64,000 nt of DNA, taken from contig ML769572.1 of the NCBI GenBank assembly GCA_009733575.1, forward strand, positions 26,220-90,219. Direction: 5' to 3'. Below the pieces are notes generated by a model. That model had not been told where the DNA came from, searched no databases, and was given only the letters and a program-made list of their open reading frames with translations. The DNA comes from Gymnopus androsaceus JB14 (Eukaryota > Basidiomycota > Agaricomycetes > Agaricales > Omphalotaceae). Of the stretch, positions 10,884-21,299 are shown in pieces. Positions within the stretch are counted from its first letter, which is position 1. The number at the start of each line of letters is the position of its first letter. The translations under genes and the position numbers were made by a program.

Positions 10884-12450
10884 CCAATATGAACAATCAT
10901 ATTGGCACTAAAAGTTCTTATACTAATCATATACACCACCAAAGAAGCAATAACATATATATATTGACTCAAGACGGTCACGGTTCAGTAACAATACAGT
11001 ATATACATTCGACAGACGGGCCACAAGGAGCAACAGACAAGGAGGAGCAATGAGTAGCGTTCAAGAAAATGACTAGTATATATCAGGTACCCCATCCGAC
11101 TCCGCGCCATTAACATCCGACTCCCTAAAGAACAGAAAGAAGTCATCAGGATCAGGAACAGACATCACTGGGAACAAGCACTCACATTGCCTGAGTCAAC
11201 AAATCTGTATGGCATACAAGATCGGTATATACACCAGGAGCAACAAGAGGGCGACGATGGTGTATGTAGGTATCAGACAGTGGGGTAGTAGCAGAAAAAC
11301 AGCGGTATGTAGTAGACACAAATTACACCGCATTCGCCAAGCTGCTTCGAGGTGTAGCGGGAGCCAAGAAGAGTCGGTTTTTGATCTTTTTAAAAGGCAT
11401 CAAAAAAGAACGAAAAAATGATGAAAAAATCGACGTACGGTGTTGTCGGGACCATCAATGGTAAGTTCGGTGTTGTTCTCATCAACACAAGAGTCGAGGT
11501 CTTAATAATTGTCAAAAATGAACAAAAATGATATAAAAACCACGTACGATGTTGTCGAGACAACCGATGGCAGGACCATCATTCTCATTGGCACCAAGGA
11601 GATTGTGCTGCTGCGACAGTACTAAAGCGAGGCCGAGTCAGCGTGACACAAGAACAGAAAGTTAACCACATACAAGTATTGTAGATGGCACCATAGCAGT
11701 TCTACCGTTGAGCGACTTGCCATCCAATAACAAAGATCGTTGAGGCCAGCTATTGTTGTCAGTTTGACAGAAGGTTTGGATGAGAATGAATCGGTGAAGA
11801 AACGACTCATAAAACTTGAGGGTAGAAGATGCTGAGGGGAGAAAAGTGAGGGAAGATGGTGGTCGAGAGAAGAAAAGACGATCAACAATGAAATCAACTT
11901 GACAACGTGATGTGATGTCATTGATTTAGGGGCAGGTTCCGGCTTCAAGCCGAATGACGTGACATCTCCGATCGATTCGATGTCCCCGACTTATGGCTTG
12001 CCCCTCCTCAGACCCGACCCTAAGACAGAGCCCAGTCCACCTCCAGAAAAAGAAGTTTAAATAAGTTGGATTTGTTAACTCTTGTAACTTTGCCTCAAAA
12101 TAGGCATAATTATGCATAATTAGCAAATTTCACCAACTTAGAGGCAACATAGCTTGTTGTAATAACATTAAATCTCTTGACATGCATGATAGTGGTTGGG
12201 CATGAACTCTTTGCCTCTTAAGGTTCCACTGACAGGAAATTCATTTCCTCATTCAGCTTGGCAAATGTGGAAACTTGTGTGGAAATTGCATAAGAAATGC
12301 TCTGAATGCATTAAATTGCATAATTTATGACATTTTTGTCTCAATTTGTCTTATTTTGCTATTTTGACACATAATGTACAATATTCTGTGATTTTATGCA
12401 AAGTTTCATAACTTTGCATATTATAGCTTTTTCCTGATTGAGGGGGACAC
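10884..12450. repeat. Duplicated block, copy 1 (probable assembly artefact)
   Basis: This block is nearly identical to 12571-14119, and the differences are mostly one-base insertions or deletions in short runs (for example GAGGGCGACG versus GAGGCGACG). It abuts the N gap, and its right end fades into a low-quality-looking version of the thaumatin-gene junction (about 12450-12570, with poly-C/poly-T runs). Such a pattern fits two unmerged contig ends covering the same locus. No gene is recognisable in it. Confidence 0.75.
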
Positions 12451-12570
12451 CCCTATATTTGCAACAGGCAGAGTCAGTAAATAAAATCAAATAAAAAGGC
12501 GGGGTCTGTTCGAGGGCGGCTTTCTTATTTCAAAAATCCTCCTCCTCCTTTTTTTTTTTCCCCCATTCAC

Positions 12571-14119
12571 CTATGAACAATTCATATTGGCACTAAAAGT
12601 TCTTATACTAATCATATACACCACCAAAGAAGCAAGAACATATATATATTGACTCAAGACGGTCACGTTCATTAACAATACAGTATATACATTCGACAGA
12701 CGGGCCACAAGGAGCAACAGACAAGGAGGAGCAATGAGTAGCGTTCAAGAAAATGACTAGTATATATCAGGTACCCCATCCGACTCCGCGCCATTAACAT
12801 CCGACTCCCTAAAGAACAGAAAGAAGTCATCAGGATCAGGAACAGACATCACTGGGAACAAGCACTCACATTGCCTGAGTCAACAAATCTGTATGGCATA
12901 CAAGATCGGTATATACACCAGGAGCAACAAGAGGCGACGATGGTGTATGTAGGTATCAGACAGTGGGGTAGTAGCAGAAAACAAGCGGTATGTAGTAGAC
13001 ACAAATTACACCGCATTCGCCAAGCTGCTTCGAGGTGTAGCGGGAGCCAAGAAGAGTCGGTTTTGATCTTTTTAAAAGGCATCAAAAAAGAACGAAAAAA
13101 TGATGAAAAAATCGACGTACGGTGTTGTCGGGACCATCAATGGTAAAGTTCGGTGTTGTTCTCATCAACACAAGAGTCGAGGTCTTAATAATTGTCAAAA
13201 ATGAACAAAAATGATATAAAAACCACGTACGATGTTGTCGAGACAACCGATGGCAGGACCATCATTCTCATTGGCACCAAGGAGATTGTGCTGCTGCGAC
13301 AGTACTAAAGCGAGGCCGAGTCAGCGTGACACAAGAACAGAAAGTTAACCACATACAAGTATTGTAGATGGCACCATAGCAGTTCTACCGTTGAGCGACT
13401 TGCATCCAATAACAAAGATCGTTGAGGCCAGCTATTGTTGTCAGTTTGACAGAAGGTTTGGATGAGAATGAATCGGTGAAGAAACGACTCATAAAACTTG
13501 AGGGTAGGAAGATGTGAGGGGAGAAAAGTGAGGGAAGATGGTGGTCGAGAGAAGAAAAGACGATCAACAATGAAATCAACTTGACAACGTGATGTGATGT
13601 CATTGATTTAGGGCAGGTTCCGGCTTCAAGCCGAATGACGTGACATCTCCGATCGATTCGATGTCCCGACTTATGGCTTGCCCCTCCTCAGACCCGACCC
13701 TAAGACAGAGCCCAGTCCACTCCAGAAAAAGAAGTTTAAATAAGTTGGATTTGTTAACTCTTGTAACTTTGCTCAAAATAGGCATAATTATGCATAATTA
13801 TGCAAATTTCACCAACTTAGAGCAACATAGCTTGTTGTAATAACATTAAATCTCTTGACATGCATGATAGTGGTTTGGGCATGAACTCTTTGCCTCTTAA
13901 GGTTCCACTGACAGGAAATTCATTTCCTCATTCAGCTTGGCAAATGTGGAAACTTGTGTGGAAATTGCATAAGAAATGCTCTGAATGCATTAAATTGCAT
14001 AATTTATGACATTTTTGTCTCAATTTGTCTTATTTATGCTATTTTGACACATAATGTACAATATTCTGTGATTTTATGCAAAGTTTTCATAACTTTGCAT
14101 ATTAAGCTTTTCCTGATGA
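12571..14119. repeat. Duplicated block, copy 2 (right part of the CATCAGG element)
   Basis: This copy continues cleanly into thaumatin-like exons at 14160, so it is probably the authentic one. It ends in the inverted terminal TTTTCCTGATG. It is AT-rich toward the right end, with repeated ATTATGCATAATTATGC-like words. Open frames are short and differ between copies, so I annotate no gene. Confidence 0.7.
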
Positions 14120-15106
14120 GGGGGACACCCTATATTTGCAACAGCAGAGTCAGTAAATAACAATAGCGGTCTGTCGAGGCGTCTTATCATCGACTCACCG
14201 TTCCCCCAGAAGTCGCACATTCCAAGCCACCATTGCATGCACCAGTCACACAAGCCATTGCTCCGTCGGTGTTATTGTCAAAATCGCAATTGGTACGGCC
14301 CTACATATGCACGTTAATTACAATCAACAAAAGAGAAACTGGAAACGATTTAGTTTTCAGGCAAGAAACATACGTCTCACCCAGATACGACCAGAAGTCC
14401 AATTGTCTGGAACAGTAAAGCTTACAGAAGATCCTGCTGTAGCTTCCCAGCTGGAGAAGATAAGGAAAGGTGTTATAGCATTATGCAGTTGGAGAAGCGG
14501 AAAAAGCACGTCGGTCCATAAGAATCTTGAAACTCACCCACTGGCAGTTGCGTAGTCGGGTTAAAATTTCCGGAGGTGTACATCTAAAAGAGTTCCGATG
14601 AAAGAGAAATCATTCATCAACGATACAGGGATGACTCGGATACTGGGTAACGTACACCAGACCTGGAGAGAAAGTGAGCGAAAAATATCGCAGTGAGATT
14701 GTAAAAGAATCATACGGACCAGATAGTGACATCGCAGTTGTTCTTCACTGTCATTGTACAAGCATTGGCCATTGCAGAGGTGGCCAGAGATACAGTAAGC
14801 GCAGCGAGGATTCTGTTCATTTTTTAATAAAGAACGGAGCCAAAAGAGGCCCTGTTTTGGAGGAGTATAAGACAAAGTGACAAGACAAATGAGGTGTTTC
14901 AAAAGGGAAAAGTCGAATTTTTGTACCATCCAACAATGCCTGCAATTGAGTGGGGATTTGCAAAATGGATAGACAGGTGGCAAAAGGCACTCTGTAGTGA
15001 AATCGATGCTGAGACATTAGCTATCCGGTAGTAAACAGAGCAAGAGGATAAATAAAGTCTTGCCAAAACCTCAAGTTGGAGCCCAAGTCGTCGAGTCGTT
15101 GTGTTT

Positions 15107-17016
15107 CACTCCGGCGGATCTGATAAATCAAAGCTGAAATTAGTTTAGAAAACCATCAAGTAAACAATAATATATTTCGCCACAGATTTCCACTGAAAAT
15201 GAGCAAAGATTTCTCTGGGAAAATAAATAAATAAATATAATCTTTTTTGTTTATAATCCTGGCTGCAAAACTCTGTGAAATCTAATTAATATTCCAATGG
15301 GAAAAAAGAGTCAATTTTGCTGGGAAAATTGCCATGATTTCCCTCATAAAAGGATTTGAGATAAATAAAGTTTAGCACTGGTAAATCATGTTCTATTGCA
15401 CCCGTGAAAGGTCTTGTGATGTCTGGTCTTTCCTGATGGAAATCTTTTAACTATTTCACCATCAACCACGCAGTATCCAGTTACTGCCTGTTACTGCCCA
15501 GGTTGCTGCCCAGTCTCCCGGGCTTAGCCGCTCAAAATGCTGAATAAGCGACAGGCATCCGGCATGCAGAGTATTATGAAGCAAAGGGAACCCGCTGCTT
15601 TATAAGCACTAAGCCAAATACTTTTGGAGGTGCTTTGCAGGCAACAAGTGGCCAACCAAGTCATCCCTTGTGCCCACGCTAGTTGATGCAAGGACCAAGG
15701 CCTTGCAATGGTTTGTTTGAGAATAGTATAGCATGCTGCACAATCATCTTCTGTCTCCACAAGGAGGTGCATTTACGCACTGAATATGGCCAGTGTTAGC
15801 CTTAAGACCTTAATTAAGGCCTCCAAGCAGGCCAAAGGCCTTAGGGCTTATTTGGACCTTAATTAATTTCAAGTTAAGGTCAAGTTAAGGGTTTAAATAC
15901 AAAAATGTTTTTTTTCTCTTAATCTACCTCATACACATACCAGTGCCTTCCAAAATCTTTCTTTAGCACTACTATCTTCATATGCAAGGTCTCTTCACTC
16001 TGGTAGCTGTTTTGCACTATTTACAATGATCCAGATGACCACCTGCAGGCTGCATGCATCCCCTGCCACTGTTTCTTCCAGATTTCTCCTGCATCACTTC
16101 CTTGCCACACAAGAAGCCTCAGCCAGGGAGGCTGCCACTTTGAATCATGTTGAGGTAGGCTCTTTTCTGTCTTCATGCTCTTTCTGCTGCTTGTGAAGTC
16201 ACATGCCCTTTCAAATTAAGGCTCTTAATTAAGGCTCTTAAGGTCAGCAACGAAGTTAGGTCTTATCCCTTAATAAATTAAGGGCTTAAATTAATTAAGG
16301 CTAACACTGAAATTATATGGCACTCTACATTACATTTCATTGGGGGTACATTCCTTCAACAAATACCACTTACCTCTATATTTTGCCCCCCTGTAATACC
16401 CACTAAAACCCCGCTTTATCCAAAATATATCTGCAAGTATTTCTGGTGGCAAAGGTAAGTAACATGGATTGGGGGTCCAGGATATGATCTGTGGCATTAT
16501 GGTCGGAAAAGAAGTTAATGTCAAGAAATAGCGCTCATTGGCTTAGTAAGCGCCGGGTGCCCGTTGCTTATTCAGCATTTGAGCGGCTAAGCCCAACTGG
16601 GCAGTCCCAACCGGGCAGTCCCTAGGCAGTAACAGGCAATAACCGGGTACCGCGTGTTTGATGGTGAAATAGTTAAAAGATTTCAATCAGGAAAGACCAG
16701 ACATCACAAGACCTTTCATGGGTGCAATAGAACACAATTTACCAGTGCTAAACTTCTTTTATCTTGAATCCTTTTACAGAGGAAATTGTGGCAATTTTCC
16801 AAGCAAGATTGATGCTTTTTTCCCATTGGAATATTGATTAGATTTCATGGGGTTTTATGGCTGGGATTATATACAAAAAAGAATATATTTTTCTATTTAT
16901 TTTTCGGGAGAAATCTTTGCTCATTTCCAGTGGAAATCTGTGGTGAAATATATTATTGTTTACTTAACATTTTTCTAAACTAAATTCAGCCTTGATTTAT
17001 CAGATCCACCGGAGTG
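15107..17016. mobile_element. Element with about 470-bp terminal inverted arms
   Basis: The left arm (15107 to about 15575) begins CACTCCGGCGGATCTGATAA. The right arm (about 16543-17016) is its diverged reverse complement, ending at GGAGTG. TTT on each side may be the target duplication. The spacer holds minus-strand coding-like pieces: LPPEILADIFWIKRGF (about 16430) and ETEDDCAACYTILKQTIA (about 15755). These would be contiguous if the nested small element at 15791-16309 were removed. I recognise no transposase. It lies between the thaumatin-like pseudogene and the region upstream of the membrane-protein gene. Confidence 0.7.
15791..16309. mobile_element. Nested small TIR element, CAGTGTTAG ends
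   Basis: The 15-bp inverted ends are CAGTGTTAGCCTTAA and its complement, ending CTAACACTG at 16309. The interior near both ends is rich in CTTAATTAAGG words. The CAGTG start resembles hAT-superfamily ends, but I could not find a clean 8-bp target duplication, so the superfamily is open. It is non-coding and lies inside the spacer of the larger long-arm element. Confidence 0.65.
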
Positions 17017-18395
17017 TTTGGGGCTGCGATTACGGTTGCCGTCACTTCATAGCATTCGAGGATTTAATCATTGCGAGAATGAAGCGTCTTTGAAAAACTT
17101 GGCAGAGAATTGGTTTGAGCGGACGGTGTACCCTGGTAGCCTTGCAGCTCGCAATTTCATAGTCTTGACATCGTCGACACAATTCTGCTTTTCTTGGTTT
17201 GAGGGAGTGAGCTCTTTGGTATGAATTTGATTTGTGAGTCAGTACTTGACCATTCGGCGCCGTTTGCTTTCTATTCGCCTTCTTTCCATACAAGTACCTA
17301 ACCAGCACCGTATTCCCTTTCTTTTAGACTTTTCAACACTAGGCTCATCAGCTCAGCTGCTAAAACGCAATATGCTCTTGGTTGGTTCTGTCCAAAGGTC
17401 AAGGCCGGCGCAGGTTCTTCCTCTTCCCTACTACTGTATCCGCATCATCTCTGTCTGCTACAGACCCTTGACGTCGGAGCCGGAAAGAGAATAACACGAG
17501 GAGGGGGATAAGCAGTAGCAGGAACAGGGCTCAGAGGGGAGAAACCACTCAAATCGAAAAAGCCAGATGAGTACTGGGGTGGAATAACGTAACGGAAGGT
17601 AACTCGTTCTTTGGTATTGACGCAGACCTCTTCCTCTCGTTCCCTTTCCGATATCGCTATGCAATACAGGTATACGACTACGAAGGTTATGGAGGATATA
17701 GACTGCAGATCAAAGTCCAAGTTCAAGGTACACTATATTCTTTACCATACTCTCCGATGAAAGCTGACATCGCTCCTGTTTTGGTAGGTAATAGCCTTTC
17801 AAAGCTCTGCGCATGTTTGAAACAAGTCGAAAGACACTACGACGTACTGGAATTTGGAAGGGCTGCAGTGCTTGTAGATCGTTCGGATTCATTTATTTCT
17901 CTTCTTGCATCTTTATTTGACCTTCCAAGATTTCTGGGTGGCTCCGAATCACATACATAGCTGACAGTAGGTGATCGATGCGATGCGAAACAAACTCATA
18001 TCGCATCGATGGCGATTCATCACCAGATGTTCACCAATACGTATTCAGTCTGAATTTAGCCTACTTGAGCCTCGAGGGCACAATGCACTGCTTCCGAGAA
18101 TCTGCTATAGCCAAAGTAGTAGGGAAATGGTATCGGATTGTGAAACCTAGTATCCTTGCAGCATCGGTGTACCGTTGGCTATTGTTGGGCGAAATGAACT
18201 AGATGATAGATGAGCACTGTGAAAAAAGTATAAATGGAACGGATTTGTATAATTTCTTCGTTTGAAGCAGTTTGTCTCTTTGCCTCTGACTTAAGTCCCC
18301 AAGCCGTTTTCTTACAGCAAAAGAAACTTAGCAACGGTGAGCACCTTTTTCGCACCGAGTCGTACTTATTCTAATATTTTTTGTAGCAATTTCTT
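17017..18395. other. Gene-poor stretch upstream of the membrane-protein gene
   Basis: Short plus-strand frames occur at 17018-17224, 17757-17960 and 17978-18202 (the last includes SSPDVHQYVFSLNLAYLSL), possibly exons of an unknown gene or its decay. No domain was recognised. Polypyrimidine/AG sequences close to 18380 probably belong to the 5' leader of the next gene. Confidence 0.25.
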
Positions 18396-18401
18396 GTGGC
18401 C

Positions 18402-21039
18402 ATGAGTTATGGTCCTTTGCGCCAACTTGAAAGTGACTCTCCTCCCGTGTTTCTCACTTTCCCAGAAGAAGGCTCCACTGACCAAGAGTACGACCCTTAC
18501 AAGCCGATTTACCCGAATAGAGTTGCCGTAGAGGGAGAGCCTCTTGAGCAGGATGTTCCATCCATAAGCTCTTTCTCAGGCGGCTGGTTAGCTATTTCGA
18601 CAATCGTCGGCGGATTAGTCGCTGGTATCATTGTGGCCATGGGCAACCACTTCTTCTTCTCCTTACTGAACGGAAAGCGTACGGATCTCTATTGTCAATT
18701 TTGGATTACCACTGCAAAGAACATACTACCAAAGGTAGTACAAGTAGCCTTTGGAATGTCCATGGGCTGTAGCTTGACACCTGCGGTACATCTCTTTCTC
18801 TGAAATCGTGAATTAAGTGACTCAATAATCGTACATACAGGTCTGGTACCATGTCGGGCATCATTTGCATACCTTACCACAGCTCGACCACCTATTCGCG
18901 CTTTCCGTTCCTCTCAGCTTGCTTCGCCTTATCTTCAGCAGACAAATCATTTTCCTCCTACCACTTGTCATCATTGAGATTGCCATTCAGTCTCTTTCCC
19001 TGTTACCTATCTTTGTTCCCGGAGCGCTCACCATCGAGAGTGCCGCAGCTCAATCCGTCATTGCCAAGATCCCTACATTAGATCTTTCTTCGATATATCC
19101 TCCCATCGCAGTGGAAATGAGCCACTTTGAGTCAAACTTCATGGAGCCGAGCACACTTTTCAAAGAAGTCATCCAGGCAGCAACTACCACCGATGTTGCA
19201 CGGGGATGGAGTGCACCTAATGAAATTTGCAGCTCAGCATTGACTTGTTCTTATTCATTCAATTACTCATGGCCGCGGAAAGTAACGGTCCGCCTGTATT
19301 TTGTATGTATTTCATGAACGAGTGCATATTTTTACATGGGGTCTTTTGCAGATCTGAGGAGTAGCTTACTCTCAACATTCTGAGATAAGTTTTGAAGTCA
19401 TCCTATTAAATTTGCTGTCTATATCAGGCAATTTCTGTGTTTCGAAAAATTTGTGAAAAATTAACTCGCGAGATAATTTTTTTTGAGCTTTGCTGTGCCC
19501 ACCATCAGAAAGAGGGACATTGAAAACCCCCCAGCGCATTTTATTCCATAAGATTTCGTCACGATCTGAGCTGGGCACGCAGGGCGGAAAGAGCGCAGAT
19601 TCGGCCCATTTTGGCCCATTTTGCCGGATTTTGCCGGAATTTGGCCATTTTGGCCAGCTTTTGTCTGAGCATAGCGAGCTTAAATGTGAATAAAATCTTA
19701 TGGGATAAAATGCGCTGGGGGGTTTTCAATGTCCCTCTTTCTGATGGTGGGCACAGCAAAGCTCAAAAAAAATTATTTCGCGAGTTAATTTTTCACAAAT
19801 TTTTCGAAACACAGAAATTGCCTGATATAGACAGCAAATTTAATAGGATGACTTCAAAACTTATCTCAGAATGTTGAGAGTAAGCTACTCCTCAGATCTG
19901 CAAAAGACCCCATGTAAAAATATGCACTCGTTCATGAAATACATACAAAATACAGGCGGACCGTTACTTTCCGCGGCCATGAGTATAATGCACCTGCCCT
20001 GCAGTGCACCAACCTTCCTTCCACTGCTATAGGGGACGGAATGAATGCAAGCAGCGGACCCATTTCCATCGTTCTCTACAACCGGGAGCATGCTACTGCA
20101 GAGGACACTGGCTCAGTTTATAATGCCACTTTTACTCTCGACAGGGCAGTAGATCCCATAGAATGGTTGGATACCTGGAACCAGACCTACCTCTATAACT
20201 TGACCATTGCTTGCATCCCTCACTTTGGGTTAGAAAACCCCTTGGCATTGCAAGCAGGAGAGCTCCCTCCTGTTGGGTCATCGTGCGTCTTTTGGAATGC
20301 GACTTACTCTGCCACAACGGAATTCGCTAATAACACACAAAGCACTTCCGCGCAGATTCTGTCCTACAACTCCCCCCTTTCCCCTTGGGACTGCTTGCTT
20401 GAAGCAACATGCTACGACAGTTGGAATAATTACATAGTCGGGTTAACTGATACCTTGTCACCTGACGCTAGCTTCGCCATAGCCAGCCACGCCATGGCGG
20501 AAACCTTTGTTGACATGTTCCTAGGAAACTTGTCATTTGTCGGTTTCACAGGTGCTTTCATGGAAAATGGTGACACGACCTCTGCACTGTACACTCCTCT
20601 CTTTTCCATCAACAGCACTGCACTGGGTTTTGACCTGACCGCTCCCGCTGGGAACCTTAGTCAAGGTCTCACCAATCTTTTCACTAACACTACCCAAGTT
20701 GCCTTTATATCCCTTGCTTCCAATCTAACAGATCCCTCAGTGCCTACCACACCATTGACTTTGGTGGCTATGGACTTTACGCCTTTGTTTAATCAATACC
20801 ACTACATCCAGTGGAAACTATTTTTGATATATGGCTTGACTGTGTCCCTTGTCGCTGTTGCGGGTGTTTATGGGGTGTGGTGTATGCAGGTCGACGTGCA
20901 TCCTAGAACAATGAATTTTTCGGAGGTTGTGGCTGCAACGAGGCATGTGGATGTGGATTTAGCATTGATGAAAGATGAGGGTACCAGTGATGTGAGGCTA
21001 CAATATTGTTGGGATAGATGTCAGTTTGCTCAGCGCTAA
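18402..21039 (+). pseudogene. Multi-pass membrane glycoprotein gene, interrupted by a foldback element
   Basis: Exon 1 runs from ATG 18402 to 18785. A GT-AG intron (18786-18840) follows, and exon 2 starts at 18841 with WYHVGHH. The frame continues to 19263, is interrupted by the element at 19266-19983, and resumes to the stop at 21039. Without the element and one TA copy the product would be about 620 residues: an acidic Pro-rich N-terminus, a membrane segment at about 62-88 (GGWLAISTIVGGLVAGIIVA), further hydrophobic segments at about 110-130 and 163-188, a large region with more than ten NxS/T sites, and a last membrane segment at about 548-570. The topology recalls fungal DUF3176-type integral membrane proteins, but I cannot assign it firmly. 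All other parts look intact, so inactivation seems recent, unless the foldback is spliced or polymorphic. Confidence 0.75.
19266..19983. mobile_element. 718-bp foldback element with about 290-bp arms, TA duplication
   Basis: The left arm starts CTCATGGCCGCGGAAAGTAA at 19266; the right arm (about 19690-19983) is its near-perfect reverse complement. The central loop (about 19563-19690) is rich in GGCCATTTT/GCCGGATTTT words. TA at 19264-19265 and 19984-19985 is the target duplication, pointing to a Tc1/mariner-type non-autonomous element. Near identity of the arms argues for recent insertion or arm homogenisation. The apparent frames in both arms are mirror copies and not genes. Confidence 0.88.
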
Positions 21040-21299
21040 GTTGGGCAAACTATAGACTTTGAACATTACACGTGATGCGGTACTGTCGCTCTTGCTACAT
21101 ACCGTCATCACGCGCGTGTCCAGTGCTTCCAAGTCAAGCACACGCTCAACGTCTCTCAGCTCCGGCTCTTTTCTTTAAAGCTACACTACATTTTGCACTC
21201 TCCTCTATTCTCATGCATCTCATTGCTCTGCCCCTCTTCTCTTTCATTCCTTTTCTACTCCTGCTCTGTTCTGGGCCTGGGCTATTCCATTTCTGCTCT

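Larger units (their letters stand above)
7778..14118. mobile_element. Large CATCAGG-ended element inserted in the thaumatin-like gene
   Basis: The ends are CATCAGGAAAA at 7778 and TTTTCCTGATG at 14118, inverted copies of each other, with AG (CT on the gene strand) on both sides as a 2-bp target duplication. Removing the element plus one CT rejoins GVPPATV in frame. AT-rich zones with repeated TGCATAATT-type words lie at each end (7790-7975, 13750-14100). The middle is a mosaic of other repeats. No transposase was recognised. The same terminal word and AT-rich content recur at 46678-47163. True length is uncertain because of the duplicated block and N gap inside. Confidence 0.7.
7147..14820 (-). 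pseudogene. Thaumatin-like protein gene, split by a 6.3-kb insertion
   Basis: The 5' exons lie at about 14160-14820. They encode a signal peptide and N-terminus (MNRILAALTVSLATSAMA, then NACTMTVKNNCDVTIW), YTSGNFNPTTQLPVG, SSVSFTVPDNWTSGRIW and RTNCDFDN...CNGGLEC. The 3' exons lie at 7147-7778: VAEWTLGGSADSM, FNIPMEITNMANCNIASCP, GCKSACDVGLGGDAC, SSACCTGSHNT, GNCPDAYAYA and NNADYTLTFCP. The order and cysteine-rich blocks fit secreted fungal thaumatin-like proteins, some of which act on beta-glucans. A large element sits within codons of the GVPPATVAEW segment. Independently, the 3' part has a frame break after CCTG and seems to lack residues after AYAYA. The gene is therefore a pseudogene even without the insertion. 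The stop is at 7147-7149. Confidence 0.85.

Noticed and set aside
10884..14119. True tandem duplication of a 1.55-kb unit
   Set aside because: Indel-type differences in short runs, adjacency to an N gap and a degraded junction favour an assembly artefact; kept as a checkable finding rather than a biological claim.
19372..19877. Pairs of frames encoding the same peptide on opposite strands
   Set aside because: They are the mirrored arms of the foldback element.
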